From NCBI RefSeq assembly GCF_900129465.1, contig NZ_FSRA01000001.1, positions 3,350,482 through 3,414,481 on the forward strand: 64,000 bases of DNA, written 5' to 3'. A program made the translations under genes and the position numbers. The stretch's first letter is position 1. Each line of letters begins with the position of its first letter. Positions 50,716 to 59,323 of the stretch are shown one piece after another. The notes beneath the pieces were generated by a model. It was not told the origin of the DNA and made no database searches. It was given only the letters and a program-made list of their open reading frames with translations. The stretch is from Chitinophaga niabensis (GTDB lineage: Bacteria; Bacteroidota; Bacteroidia; Chitinophagales; Chitinophagaceae).

Positions 50716-51963
50716 TCAACTTCTCTCTTCCCAGACCTGTACAAGCTCGATAATGGTGTTCACTGCTTTCTGCATATCCTGCACGCTTACATACTCCTGT
50801 TTGCTGTGCAGGGCCATTTCTCCTGTAAAGATATTGGGGCAGGGCAGGCCCATAAACGACAAGCGGGAACCATCGGTACCGCCGCGGATGCTCATTCTTT
50901 CCAGTTTGATGCCTGCGCGTTTGATAGCTTCCTCAGCATTGGCCACTACCTGCGGATGTTTATCCAACACCTCTTTCATATTACGGTATTGCTCTGTGAC
51001 CTTCATAGTGGCTGTGGCGCCGGGATGGCGGGCTACCGTGCTTTCCATGATCTTACGCAGGTAAAATTCATGCCCTTCCAGTTCTGCTGCGGTAAAATCC
51101 CGGATGATGAATTCTATTTCTGCTTTTTCCACCATGCCTTCTATACGTACGGGATGAATAAACCCCTGGCGGTCTTCTGTGGTTTCGGGAGAGAGGATAT
51201 CTTTTGGCAATGCGCTCACTATTTCCGCCGCTACTTTGATGGCGCTCACCAGTTTGCCTTTTGCTGTACCAGGATGTACACTCACACCCTGGATACTGAT
51301 CTTCACTCCATCTGCAGCAAAGGTCTCATCTTCCAGTGATCCCAATTCTCCGCCATCCATGGTGTAACCAAACCGTGCGCCCAGCTGTTCCATGTTCACA
51401 TGTTGTACACCACGGCCTACTTCTTCATCCGGCGTGAAGAGGATGCGGATCTTTCCATGTTTTATTTCGGGATGCTGTAGGAGATAAGATGCGGCATCCA
51501 TGATCTCTGCCACGCCTGCTTTATTATCCGCGCCCAGCAAGGTATTGCCGCTGGCGGTGATAATATCGTCTCCTATTTTCCCCTGGAGATATGGATGATC
51601 TTTTGTGCGGATCACCTGTGTGGTATCATCCGGCAGGATAATGTCCTCCCCATTGTAGGCCTTGTGCACAATTGGTTTCACATTGGTACCGCTGCAATCA
51701 GGGGCGGTATCCATGTGTGCGCAAAGGCAGATCACGGGCACCTCTTTTGTAGTAGTAGCGGGGATCGTAGCATACACATATCCGAATTCGTCTGTTACCG
51801 CATCTGTGATACCTATCTCCAGTAATTCATTTACCAGCAGCTTTGCCAGGTCTTTCTGCTTTGCTGTGGAAGGGAATGTGGTGCTGAGCGGATCTGACTG
51901 CGTGTCTATCTGAACATAACGCAGGAAGCGTTCTGTTACCGAATAAGCATAATTTTTATCCAT
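50716..51963 (-). CDS. pepT: Peptidase T (tripeptide aminopeptidase)
   Basis: 415 residues. M20 metallopeptidase: CLCAHMDTAPDCSG (zinc His, catalytic Asp), LLGADNKAGVAEIMDAASYL (bridging Asp), ILFTPDEEVGRG (catalytic Glu pair), YTMDGGELG (zinc Asp) and a C-terminal FTGEMALHSKQEYVSV (zinc His). The middle lid domain includes SIQGVSVHPGTAKGKLVSAI. It removes N-terminal residues from tripeptides in the cytosol. Monocistronic and ordinary in length. Confidence 0.95.
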   Translation of the reverse strand: MDKNYAYSVTERFLRYVQIDTQSDPLSTTFPSTAKQKDLAKLLVNELLEIGITDAVTDEFGYVYATIPATTTKEVPVICLCAHMDTAPDCSGTNVKPIVHKAYNGEDIILPDDTTQVIRTKDHPYLQGKIGDDIITASGNTLLGADNKAGVAEIMDAASYLLQHPEIKHGKIRILFTPDEEVGRGVQHVNMEQLGARFGYTMDGGELGSLEDETFAADGVKISIQGVSVHPGTAKGKLVSAIKVAAEIVSALPKDILSPETTEDRQGFIHPVRIEGMVEKAEIEFIIRDFTAAELEGHEFYLRKIMESTVARHPGATATMKVTEQYRNMKEVLDKHPQVVANAEEAIKRAGIKLERMSIRGGTDGSRLSFMGLPCPNIFTGEMALHSKQEYVSVQDMQKAVNTIIELVQVWEERS

Positions 51964-51980
51964 TGGGCAAACCTATTAAA

Positions 51981-52004
51981 AAAGGCTGTCTTGCAGACAG
52001 CCTT
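51981..52004 (-). terminator. Terminator of the FKBP gene
   Basis: AAAGGCTGTC (51981-51990) and GACAGCCTTT (51995-52004) with a 4-nt loop; T-run on the minus strand. Confidence 0.85.
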
Positions 52005-52031
52005 TCCCTATATTTCACAAAAATTTCTATA

Positions 52032-52460
52032 TTAAACGATCTCTACCAGTTCAATATCGAAGATCAGTGGTTCACCAGCCAGCGGATGGTTAGCATCCAG
52101 TGTGATAAACTCTGCTCCAACGGCAGCCACTCTTACAGGGAACACCTGGCCCTGAGGATTGCTCATTTGTAATTCCATGCCTACTTCGGGATTCAGATCA
52201 GCAGGAATATTAGCCTTGGGGAACTCCATGATCAACTCATCGCTCTTGGGGCCATATGCTTCTTCTACAGGGATGTTCAGGGTCTTTTTCTCCCCCACTT
52301 TCATATCCAGAACTCCGTTATCGAAACCTTTGATCACAGAACCGGTTCCCACTTTGAATTCCAAGGGAGCTTTCCCTTCGGATTTATCAAAGGTGTCACC
52401 ATTCTCTAAACGGCCGTGATAGTGCACCCGAACGGTATCACCGGTCTTTACTTGTTGCAT
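52032..52460 (-). CDS. FKBP-type peptidyl-prolyl isomerase (SlyD-like)
   Basis: 142 residues. FKBP core with inserted flap: TVRVHYHGRLENGDTFDKSEGKAPLEFKVGTGSVIKGFDNGVLDMKVGEKKTLNIPVEEAYG, then the insert-in-flap domain (ELIMEFPKANIPADLNPEVGMELQM) and return strand (DANHPLAGEPLIFDIELVEI). DANHPLAG is the SlyD-family signature. It lacks the His-rich metal-binding tail of E. coli SlyD. Cytosolic folding helper. Single gene divergent from fmt. Confidence 0.93.
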   Translation of the reverse strand: MQQVKTGDTVRVHYHGRLENGDTFDKSEGKAPLEFKVGTGSVIKGFDNGVLDMKVGEKKTLNIPVEEAYGPKSDELIMEFPKANIPADLNPEVGMELQMSNPQGQVFPVRVAAVGAEFITLDANHPLAGEPLIFDIELVEIV

Positions 52461-52617
52461 ATAAATAATTTAAAATGATACAATAGGGTGTGAAGGTACA
52501 GATTTTGTTTTTGATTTCTGGGACCCGCCTGTTAATTTGTCCGGCATTGCTTATCCGTGCAAATTATATATTTATTTTTAGCATACAATATCTGCTGCTG
52601 AATTCCAAGACTTCTAA

Positions 52618-52625
52618 TACATTTG
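52618..52625 (+). promoter_or_regulatory. Candidate -7 box of fmt
   Basis: TACATTTG, perfect TAnnTTTG, 5 nt before the fmt ATG. The 20-nt upstream position reads CTG rather than TTG. If used, the mRNA is leaderless or nearly so. Confidence 0.35.
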
Positions 52626-52630
52626 CATCC

Positions 52631-53545
52631 ATGAGGATAATTTTCATGGGTACGCCCGAATTTGCCGTTGCTTCCCTGGATGCGCTCGTTCAGAACGGAT
52701 ACAATGTGGTAGCTGTGGTTACAGCTCCTGATAAGCCCGCCGGCAGAGGTTTGCAGTTACAGCAAAGTGAAGTAAAGCAATATGCGCTGAGCAGGAACAT
52801 TCCTGTATTGCAGCCGGAGAAACTGAAGAACCCTGATTTCATTGAAGAATTGCGTTCCTACAAAGCAGACCTGCAGGTGGTGGTGGCTTTTCGTATGTTG
52901 CCGGAAATTGTGTGGGATATGCCGCCATTGGGAACGATCAATGTACATGCATCCTTACTGCCACAATACCGTGGCGCGGCTCCTATTAACTGGGCTGTTA
53001 TCAACGGGGAATCTGTATCCGGCGTTACTACTTTCAAATTACAACATGCTATCGATACCGGAAATATCCTTTTTACCGTGGAAGTTCCTATCCGTGAAGA
53101 TGAAACTGCCGGGGAATTATATGCCGAATTAATGACAGCAGGCGCAGGTGTATTGCTGAAAACCGTGGCTGCTTTGAAAGAAGGGAATGCGCCGGAACTT
53201 GTGCAGAACAACATTCCTGAAAGCGAATTGAAACATGCACCGAAGATCTTCAAGGAAGATTGTAAAATTAAGTGGGAAGATACGGTGGACAATATCTATA
53301 ACCTCATACGCGGGCTGAGCCCGTACCCTACAGCCTTCACCTTATTGAATGATAAAACATTGAAGATCTTTAAAGCGGAGAAAGAACATACGAAACATGC
53401 GCATGCATTGGGTTCTGTACATACAGATCAGAAAACTTTCCTCAAGTTTGCAGCAGATGGAGGGTATATCAGCCTGGTGGAATTGCAGTTGGAAGGGAAG
53501 AAGAAAATGGGAGTGGTAGAGTTTTTACGGGGGTATAGGTTTTAA
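52631..53545 (+). CDS. fmt: Methionyl-tRNA formyltransferase
   Basis: 304 residues from the ATG at 52631 (MRIIFMGTPEFAVASLDALV), the exact family start. The frame is open back to 52490 but those 47 residues are not conserved. The formyl-THF site is NVHASLLPQYRGAAPINWAVINGE with GVTTFKLQHAIDTGNIL; the C-terminal OB-like tRNA domain is about 205-304. It formylates the initiator Met-tRNA. A perfect TACATTTG at 52618-52625 lies only 5 nt before the ATG, so the message may be nearly leaderless. Confidence 0.95.
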   Translation: MRIIFMGTPEFAVASLDALVQNGYNVVAVVTAPDKPAGRGLQLQQSEVKQYALSRNIPVLQPEKLKNPDFIEELRSYKADLQVVVAFRMLPEIVWDMPPLGTINVHASLLPQYRGAAPINWAVINGESVSGVTTFKLQHAIDTGNILFTVEVPIREDETAGELYAELMTAGAGVLLKTVAALKEGNAPELVQNNIPESELKHAPKIFKEDCKIKWEDTVDNIYNLIRGLSPYPTAFTLLNDKTLKIFKAEKEHTKHAHALGSVHTDQKTFLKFAADGGYISLVELQLEGKKKMGVVEFLRGYRF

Positions 53546-53551
53546 GATATT

Positions 53552-53581
53552 AAAAAAGGCAGGGTGTACCCTGCCTTTTTT
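53552..53581. terminator. Bidirectional terminator between fmt and the LysM gene
   Basis: AAAAAAGGCAGGGT (53552-53565) pairs with ACCCTGCCTTTTTT (53568-53581) around GT. Symmetric A and T runs serve both convergent genes. Confidence 0.92.
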
Positions 53582-53586
53582 AATTA

Positions 53587-54609
53587 TTATTTCTCATCGT
53601 AACTAAGTTCACAATAGAACCGCGCTTCGTTGATGCCCAGTGCGTCCTGTGCAGCATCGCTGAGTTTGATGATCAGGTTTGCGTTTGCTTTCAGTTGCGG
53701 TATAGCGTCCAGTACTTTAGCATAGATGGATTTACCGGTGAGCGGATTGGTCACTTTCACGATCGTTCCGCGGGGAGCTGTATTATGGAGTGCATAATAT
53801 TTGCCGGAACCTACCACTGCATTGCTTCTGAACCAGGTACCGGGGCCTTTTTCCCCTACTACATTCCTGCCGTTATTGGTCTGTTGCAGGTATTGCTGCT
53901 CAAATCCTCCTTCCGGAACAGTGGGCGTGCGGCCCAGGCTGGTAGAGGGTTTGCTGTCTGGCTGCTCCTGCCTGGTTTCAGGTTCGGCAGCCTGTGATTT
54001 AGGTGTTGGTGTTGCTACTGGCGGAGGGTCCTGGTGTACTTCCTGTTTTACTACAGGTGGTGGGTCCTGCTTTACAACTGGCGGAGGGTCTTGCTTCGGA
54101 GGGTCCTGCTTTGCTACAGGTGCTGCAGGCGCAGCTACCGGCGCAACAATAGATTGCCCGTTTCCTTTCACGAAACCCACGATCAGGTAAGCATCTTTCT
54201 TCACCCCGTCTCCTGTGAAATTATTCCATTGACGCACATTGTCCAACGGCACTTTATCAAAGCGTACGTGGATCCTGTAAAGGGTTTCCTTTTCTGCCAC
54301 CTGGTGATATACCGGCCGGAAACCTGCTCCGGCATGTGCTTCCTTGGATTGTATGAAGTTGCTTTTGCTTAAAGGAATGGTGATGCTTTTCCCTAAACTA
54401 AGCCCCTGGTCCATCTGCATCTTATTCTTCGCCGCAATGTCCTTAGGACTCAAACCATAAGCACGACCGAGACTGTACCAGGTTTCCCCTTTCTTCACTG
54501 TATGTGTCAAATACAGATCGGGTGCGCTGCCCTGTGCAACAAGCGTATCCTGTGCGGTTACTCCTATTGTACTGACCATGAAAACACCTATCAAAACTGA
54601 CTTTAACAT
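53587..54609 (-). CDS. Exported LysM protein with Pro-rich linker and RlpA-like C-terminal domain
   Basis: 340 residues. Signal peptide 1-19. LysM 1 about 34-80 (HTVKKGETWYSLGRAYGLSPKDIAAKN), LysM 2-like about 100-147 (HQVAEKETLYRIHVRF). A linker about 165-235 contains repeated KQDPPPVV-type units. The C-terminal domain about 250-338 (GTWFRSNAVVGSGKYYALHNTAPRGTIVKVTNPLTGKSIYAKVLD) resembles the double-psi beta-barrel of RlpA, but the catalytic-type Asp/His arrangement is not obvious. It should bind peptidoglycan in the periplasm; hydrolase activity is uncertain. Monocistronic. Confidence 0.82.
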   Translation of the reverse strand: MLKSVLIGVFMVSTIGVTAQDTLVAQGSAPDLYLTHTVKKGETWYSLGRAYGLSPKDIAAKNKMQMDQGLSLGKSITIPLSKSNFIQSKEAHAGAGFRPVYHQVAEKETLYRIHVRFDKVPLDNVRQWNNFTGDGVKKDAYLIVGFVKGNGQSIVAPVAAPAAPVAKQDPPKQDPPPVVKQDPPPVVKQEVHQDPPPVATPTPKSQAAEPETRQEQPDSKPSTSLGRTPTVPEGGFEQQYLQQTNNGRNVVGEKGPGTWFRSNAVVGSGKYYALHNTAPRGTIVKVTNPLTGKSIYAKVLDAIPQLKANANLIIKLSDAAQDALGINEARFYCELSYDEK

Positions 54610-54758
54610 AATATCTAATACTTTAAGGGAACGAATATATGTGTTAAAAATGAATTAATGTTTATTGAAAAACGACAAAAAGCGCCTTTTGTTGTTAGCC
54701 CGCAACCGTTGCCGATCCTATTTCTCCACATCTGCCCTCTTACGTTTTCCACATTCCT

Positions 54759-56132
54759 TTATTCCGGCATTCCTGCTTTCAGGATGCGCATTTCCTTGGG
54801 ATAATAGTTATTGATCCGGTTCGGTAGAACCTTTGCCCAGCCCAGGTTCATACCGCCATAACGCATTAGTGTCCAGCCTTTCAGACTGAGGTCCAGCTGC
54901 AGGTCCTCCTTGCGAAGATAACGTAAAGCATGTTCCAGCGGTAATTCCACGGCAGGCAGCCCGGCGGAGATGCAGGTACTCAGGGCCAGCTGATGATCCG
55001 GGATCAGTTCCTTCTGCGTGAGTTGGCCAGCTTTCACACCTGCCTTTCGCAGGTAGAGCTTCTTTTGCAGAACAGGTAGTTCTGTTGCGATGGAAGATCG
55101 TAAAATGATCACCTCTCCCTTATGATCTACAAAAGTGAGATTAGCTGCATCCCTTAACCATGGCAATAAACGGGCCGTTTCTTTAGCAGGAAGCGTAGCT
55201 ATCTGCTGACGCACTTTCTTAGTTATGCCCTCTTCTCCTTTTTTCCGGAAACAGGCAATGAAAAAACCTTCCCCTTTCACCTGGTCCGGGTAAAAGCGGT
55301 ACCCATGGGCTTTATACTGGTCAGTAACGGAGGTTATGATATTCCATGCAGGATCTATAGAGAGCGGAATATTTTCCAGTTCGAAGTTTTCAAGCAGCCA
55401 TTCCATGATATCCTCATCCTCTTCTTTTGCATAGGAACAGGTGGAGTAGATCAATACGCCACTGGGTTTCAGGGCAGGTAGCACATCCGCCAGGATCCTT
55501 TGCTGACGCTGACTGCAGAGGATCACATTTTCCTGCGACCATTCTTCCACAGCCTCCGGATCGCGCCGGAATAAACCGGAACCCGAGCAGGGAGCATCTA
55601 CTACCATTACATCAAAAAAACCTTCCAGCCTTGCGAAGTCGCGGGGATCATTGTTGGTGACCACTACATTATCTGCGCCCCATTTGGTGATATTATCTGC
55701 CAGCAGGCCTGCGCGGGATTTTATAACATCATTGGCTATCAGCAGGCTGTCCGGATGCAACACAGCCTGTATCAGGGTGCTTTTACCTCCGGGAGCAGCG
55801 CAAAGGTCCAGTGCTTTCAGGGGTTGAGAGAGATCTGTTGTTTGCCGGAGTGCTTCTTCGAGGAACATGGAAGATGCTTCCTGCACATAGTAGGCGCCGG
55901 CATGAAAATAGGGGTCGAATGTAAAGGAAGGTCTGGCGGAAAGATAGTAACCGTGTCGGTTCCAGGGTACTGGTGTGGGCGCCAGTTCAGGAAAAAGCGC
56001 CGTGGCTTTTTGCGGGTGCAGCCGGATGGAAGTGATCCGCTCAGCGGAATTATGCACCTCCAAAAAGGACTCTTTATTGAATCCGGGTAATTGGTCCAGC
56101 GTATCCATAAACGCTGATGGTAAAGATGACAT
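54759..56132 (-). CDS. RsmF/YebU-like rRNA m5C methyltransferase
   Basis: 457 residues. NOL1/NOP2/Sun fold: SMFLEEALRQ, LDLCAAPGGKSTLIQAVL (SAM motif I), VVTNNDPRDF, VVDAPCSGSGLFRRDPEAVEEW (general Cys of motif IV) and IYSTCSYAKEEDEDIMEW (catalytic Cys of motif VI). A C-terminal PUA-like part of about 170 residues (GGMNLGWAKVLPNRINNYYPKE) is as in RsmF, which modifies 16S rRNA C1407. It makes 5-methylcytosine in rRNA or tRNA; the exact target is not readable. It is 17 nt downstream of pntB stop in the opposite sense of the operon order, i.e. its start (56132) follows pntB's stop (56150). Confidence 0.9.
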   Translation of the reverse strand: MSSLPSAFMDTLDQLPGFNKESFLEVHNSAERITSIRLHPQKATALFPELAPTPVPWNRHGYYLSARPSFTFDPYFHAGAYYVQEASSMFLEEALRQTTDLSQPLKALDLCAAPGGKSTLIQAVLHPDSLLIANDVIKSRAGLLADNITKWGADNVVVTNNDPRDFARLEGFFDVMVVDAPCSGSGLFRRDPEAVEEWSQENVILCSQRQQRILADVLPALKPSGVLIYSTCSYAKEEDEDIMEWLLENFELENIPLSIDPAWNIITSVTDQYKAHGYRFYPDQVKGEGFFIACFRKKGEEGITKKVRQQIATLPAKETARLLPWLRDAANLTFVDHKGEVIILRSSIATELPVLQKKLYLRKAGVKAGQLTQKELIPDHQLALSTCISAGLPAVELPLEHALRYLRKEDLQLDLSLKGWTLMRYGGMNLGWAKVLPNRINNYYPKEMRILKAGMPE

Positions 56133-56149
56133 TCCGCAAAGGTAAAAAT

Positions 56150-57691
56150 TTATACGATTTTCACTTCAGCCACCAGCTGCTGTAACACAGCTTTTGCATC
56201 TCCAAAAAGCATGGATGTTTTGGGTTGAAAGAAGAGTTCGTTCTCGATACCTGCGTATCCCGGTTTCATACTGCGTTTGTTCACTATTACCATCTTGGCA
56301 TTTTCTACTTCCAATATGGGCATCCCGTAAATAGGGCTGTCCGGGTCATTTTTGGCGGCAGGGTTCACCACATCGTTGGCACCCAGTACCAATACGGCAT
56401 CTGTGGTATTCATTTCCCCGTTGGCCTGTTCCATTTCCTCCAGTTTTTCATACGGCACATCTGCTTCTGCCAGCAAAACGTTCATGTGACCGGGCATACG
56501 GCCTGCTACCGGGTGAATGGCATATTTCACTTCCACGCCTTTTTCTTCCAGTACTTTTTCCAGCTCATGGCAAACGTGCTGCGCCTGTGCCACTGCTAAA
56601 CCATATCCCGGCACTATCATTACTTTATTGGCATAACGCAGTACTACGGCTGCATCGGAGAGACTGATCTCTTTGTAACTGCCTGTTTGTTCCTTGGCTG
56701 CACCACCTGCTTTTGGCCCTCCGAAAGACCCGATGAGTACATTCTTCAGCGAACGGTTCATGGCTTTGCACATGAGGATGGTGAGGATGGTACCTGCAGA
56801 ACCTACGAGTATACCACCTGTGAGCATTACAGGATTGTTGTACAAGAAACCGCCGCAAGCTGCTGCCACGCCGGTAAAGGAGTTCAATAAGGAGATCACT
56901 ACCGGCATATCTGCACCACCGATGGGCATTACGAATAGTACGCCGTATGCGATGGACAATGCGAGGATGATGTAGAAGGCAATGTTGATTTCAGGGAGAA
57001 CGCCGATGCTTCCGTGAGTAAAATATCTGCCATTTTCGTTTACCATAACATAACTATCATTGATCACTGCAACGAGATATGTAGCCAATATCACAATAAC
57101 AGCCAGCATGGTGAGATTCACGATGTGCTGCCCTTTAAATGCAAAATCTTTTACTTTTCCGTTTAATTTGCCCCATGCTATTACACTACCTGCAAAGGAA
57201 ACGGTTCCAATGATCAGCCCCAGGAGGATGATCAACAATTTGCCACCTACATGAACACCTGTTGAAGCCTGGGTTATTAATGTTGCAATACTTTCCACCA
57301 GGTTGGATACTGATGTATCGTTTAAAACAGCATTTACCGGGCTATGCGTCAAATGATTAAACTCCACAATAGAGATCAGCATTGCACAAGCCCCACCCAT
57401 GCCATTGAACATACTCACCATCTCCGGCATTGCCGTCATTTTCACCTTTCGTGCAGCAATCACGCCTATCACTGTTCCTATCAATAATCCACTGAAGATC
57501 CAGCCGTAGTTATGTAATTTCTCCCCGCCTTCTTCATACAGGAAAATAGTTCCGGCAATGGCCAGGAACATCCCCGCTGCCGCCACCAGGTTACCTTTGC
57601 GTGCAGAGGCAGGATGGCTGAGCATTTTCAGGCCGATAATGAATGTAACAGAGCCGATCAGATAAGCGATAGACAAAAGACTTGCTTGCAT
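56150..57691 (-). CDS. pntB: NAD(P) transhydrogenase subunit beta
   Basis: 513 residues with about nine membrane helices in the first 300 residues (SVTFIIGLKMLSHP, MFNGMGGACAMLIS, GGADMPVVISLLNSFTGVAAACGGFLYNN). The C-terminal NADP(H)-binding dIII domain has VMIVPGYGLAVAQAQH, AIHPVAGRMPGHMNVLLAEADVPY, NDVVNPAAKNDPDSPIYGMPILEV and VIVNKRSMKPGYAGIENELFF, all hallmarks. With PntA1 and PntA2 it couples proton flow to hydride transfer from NADH to NADP+. Third gene of the operon. Confidence 0.95.
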   Translation of the reverse strand: MQASLLSIAYLIGSVTFIIGLKMLSHPASARKGNLVAAAGMFLAIAGTIFLYEEGGEKLHNYGWIFSGLLIGTVIGVIAARKVKMTAMPEMVSMFNGMGGACAMLISIVEFNHLTHSPVNAVLNDTSVSNLVESIATLITQASTGVHVGGKLLIILLGLIIGTVSFAGSVIAWGKLNGKVKDFAFKGQHIVNLTMLAVIVILATYLVAVINDSYVMVNENGRYFTHGSIGVLPEINIAFYIILALSIAYGVLFVMPIGGADMPVVISLLNSFTGVAAACGGFLYNNPVMLTGGILVGSAGTILTILMCKAMNRSLKNVLIGSFGGPKAGGAAKEQTGSYKEISLSDAAVVLRYANKVMIVPGYGLAVAQAQHVCHELEKVLEEKGVEVKYAIHPVAGRMPGHMNVLLAEADVPYEKLEEMEQANGEMNTTDAVLVLGANDVVNPAAKNDPDSPIYGMPILEVENAKMVIVNKRSMKPGYAGIENELFFQPKTSMLFGDAKAVLQQLVAEVKIV

Positions 57692-57697
57692 ATAGGG

Positions 57698-58012
57698 CTA
57701 TTTACTTTTCTTCTTTGAAAACATTTCCAGCATCCTGTCCGTCACCACAAAACCACCTACCACATTGAGCGTACCCAATATCACAGCCAGGAATCCAAGT
57801 ACCAGTGCGAGGTAATTATCTGACTCCGCTTTGCCCATTACAATGATGGCGCCGATGATCACCACGCCATGAATGGCATTTGCACCACTCATGAGTGGCG
57901 TATGCAATACAGCAGGAACACGGGAGATCACTTCGATGCCAAGGAATATGGAGAGGATCACAATGTATACCATCTCTATATGCAGTTGTAAAAAATCCAG
58001 TACTGCGTTCAT
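57698..58012 (-). CDS. pntA2: NAD(P) transhydrogenase membrane subunit alpha-2
   Basis: 104 residues, three membrane helices (HIEMVYIVILSIFLGIEVISRVP, LMSGANAIHGVVIIGAIIVMG, LALVLGFLAVILGTLNVVGGFVVTDRML). LHTPLMSGANAIHGVV and VGGFVVTDRML are the family signatures. This is the separated dII membrane part of PntA, as in three-subunit transhydrogenases. It starts 13 nt after the pntA1 stop and ends 6 nt before pntB. Confidence 0.95.
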   Translation of the reverse strand: MNAVLDFLQLHIEMVYIVILSIFLGIEVISRVPAVLHTPLMSGANAIHGVVIIGAIIVMGKAESDNYLALVLGFLAVILGTLNVVGGFVVTDRMLEMFSKKKSK

Positions 58013-58025
58013 ATGTTCAGGTTAT

Positions 58026-59159
58026 TTATGCGGTTGCGGGTTGGAGGTTTTTCACACGCTCATTTACAATCTCTCCTTTATGTGTAATGCAGGTGCCCTG
58101 GATCAGATCATCTTTAAAGTTCAGGTCCAGCTGCCCTTCTTTTGTGAGCATGAGCTTCAGGAAATTCAGCACATTGCGGGCATATAACTTACTGGCATCT
58201 GCAGGAGCAGTACCTGCCAGGTCTGAATTACCGATCACGGTTACACCTTTATGTACAATGGTTTCACCGTTCTTAGTAACGGCGGTATTTCCGCCAGTGG
58301 CAGCAGCAAGATCAATGATCACAGAGCCGGTGTGCATATTCTCCACCATCTCCTGCGAGATCAGTATGGGTGCTGCTTTTCCGGGGATCTGTGCCGTGGT
58401 GATGATGATATCTGCTTTCGCTGCGCTTTGCGCTATTTTTTCTACCTGTTTCTGTTTGTACTCTTCCGTTTGTTCCACTGCATAACCACCTGCTTTGGAA
58501 GCATCCGCCGCGCCTTCCACTTCCACGAATTTTGCGCCGAGGCTCATCACTTCTTCCTTAACAGCAGGCCTTGTATCAAATACTTCCACAACTGCTCCCA
58601 GCCTGCGTGCTGTGGCAATAGCCTGTAATCCGGCAACCCCGGCTCCCAGGATCAGTACTTTTGCAGGAGGGATACTTCCTGCAGCCGTCATCAGCATCGG
58701 AAAATAGCGGCTATAGGTATACGCCGCCAGGATCACTGCTTTATAACCTGCAATATTGGCCTGGGAACTCAATACATCCATGCTTTGCGCACGTGTGGTG
58801 CGGGGAATGGTGTCCATACTGAAAGTAGTGAGTTGTTTTTCGGCCCATTGCTGCATGAGCTCCTGGTTGTAGAGGGGCTGGTAAACGCCCATAAGGATCT
58901 TTCCGGGGGCTAACTGGTTCCATTCTTCCGGAACAAGTGAACGGATACTGAGCAGCAGATCTGCCTGCTGCAATATCTCTGTGCGGGGTTTGATGGCCGC
59001 GCCGGCTTCCCGGTACGCCTCATCCGTGTAAAATGCTTTTACGCCGGCCCCCTCTTCCACCCACACTGTTACCTGCTGCTGCACTAATTGTTTCACTACT
59101 TCCGGAACCAGCGATACCCTGCTTTCTTCTGCTTTTTCTTTTAGAACGGCCAAGATCAT
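58026..59159 (-). CDS. pntA: NAD(P) transhydrogenase subunit alpha-1
   Basis: 377 residues, soluble NAD(H)-binding dI. VSLVPEVVKQLV near the start, MDTIPRTTRAQSMDVLSSQANIAGYKAVI, the Rossmann motif ILGAGVAGLQAIATARRLGAVVEVFDTRP, KAGGYAVEQ, ADIIITTAQIPGKAAPILISQEMVENM and SVIIDLAAATGGN. It is the hydride donor half of the proton-pumping transhydrogenase. First gene of the pnt operon. No signal peptide. Confidence 0.95.
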   Translation of the reverse strand: MILAVLKEKAEESRVSLVPEVVKQLVQQQVTVWVEEGAGVKAFYTDEAYREAGAAIKPRTEILQQADLLLSIRSLVPEEWNQLAPGKILMGVYQPLYNQELMQQWAEKQLTTFSMDTIPRTTRAQSMDVLSSQANIAGYKAVILAAYTYSRYFPMLMTAAGSIPPAKVLILGAGVAGLQAIATARRLGAVVEVFDTRPAVKEEVMSLGAKFVEVEGAADASKAGGYAVEQTEEYKQKQVEKIAQSAAKADIIITTAQIPGKAAPILISQEMVENMHTGSVIIDLAAATGGNTAVTKNGETIVHKGVTVIGNSDLAGTAPADASKLYARNVLNFLKLMLTKEGQLDLNFKDDLIQGTCITHKGEIVNERVKNLQPATA

Positions 59160-59290
59160 CTGCGATCGAATTTTGCTGATTGAATTTAAAGAAAAAAGCG
59201 GAGAAATCGGGGTTAAGGATTAACCGTATAGGGCAAAATGGGCTGTATCTCTTGCCCCTAAAGGATTAAAAAAAAATCAAATAGATAAAA

Positions 59291-59321
59291 AAAAGACCGC
59301 CCTGGTGCAGGGCGGTCTTTT
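59291..59321 (-). terminator. Terminator of hemH
   Basis: AAAAGACCGCCCT (59291-59303) and AGGGCGGTCTTTT (59309-59321); the stem abuts the hemH stop at 59324 and ends in a T-run on the minus strand. T-runs on both strands make it potentially bidirectional. Confidence 0.92.
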
Positions 59322-59323
59322 TT

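Noticed and set aside
52490..52630. 47-residue N-terminal extension of Fmt
   Set aside because: Upstream of the universal MRIIFMGTPEFA start and containing the promoter-like TACATTTG; not conserved sequence type.
54040..54125. Tandem GGCGGAGGGTC/GGTGGTGGGTC-like DNA repeats that look like a small satellite or CRISPR
   Set aside because: They are in frame within the LysM protein and encode its KQDPPPVV Pro-rich linker; unit length and spacing are not CRISPR-like.
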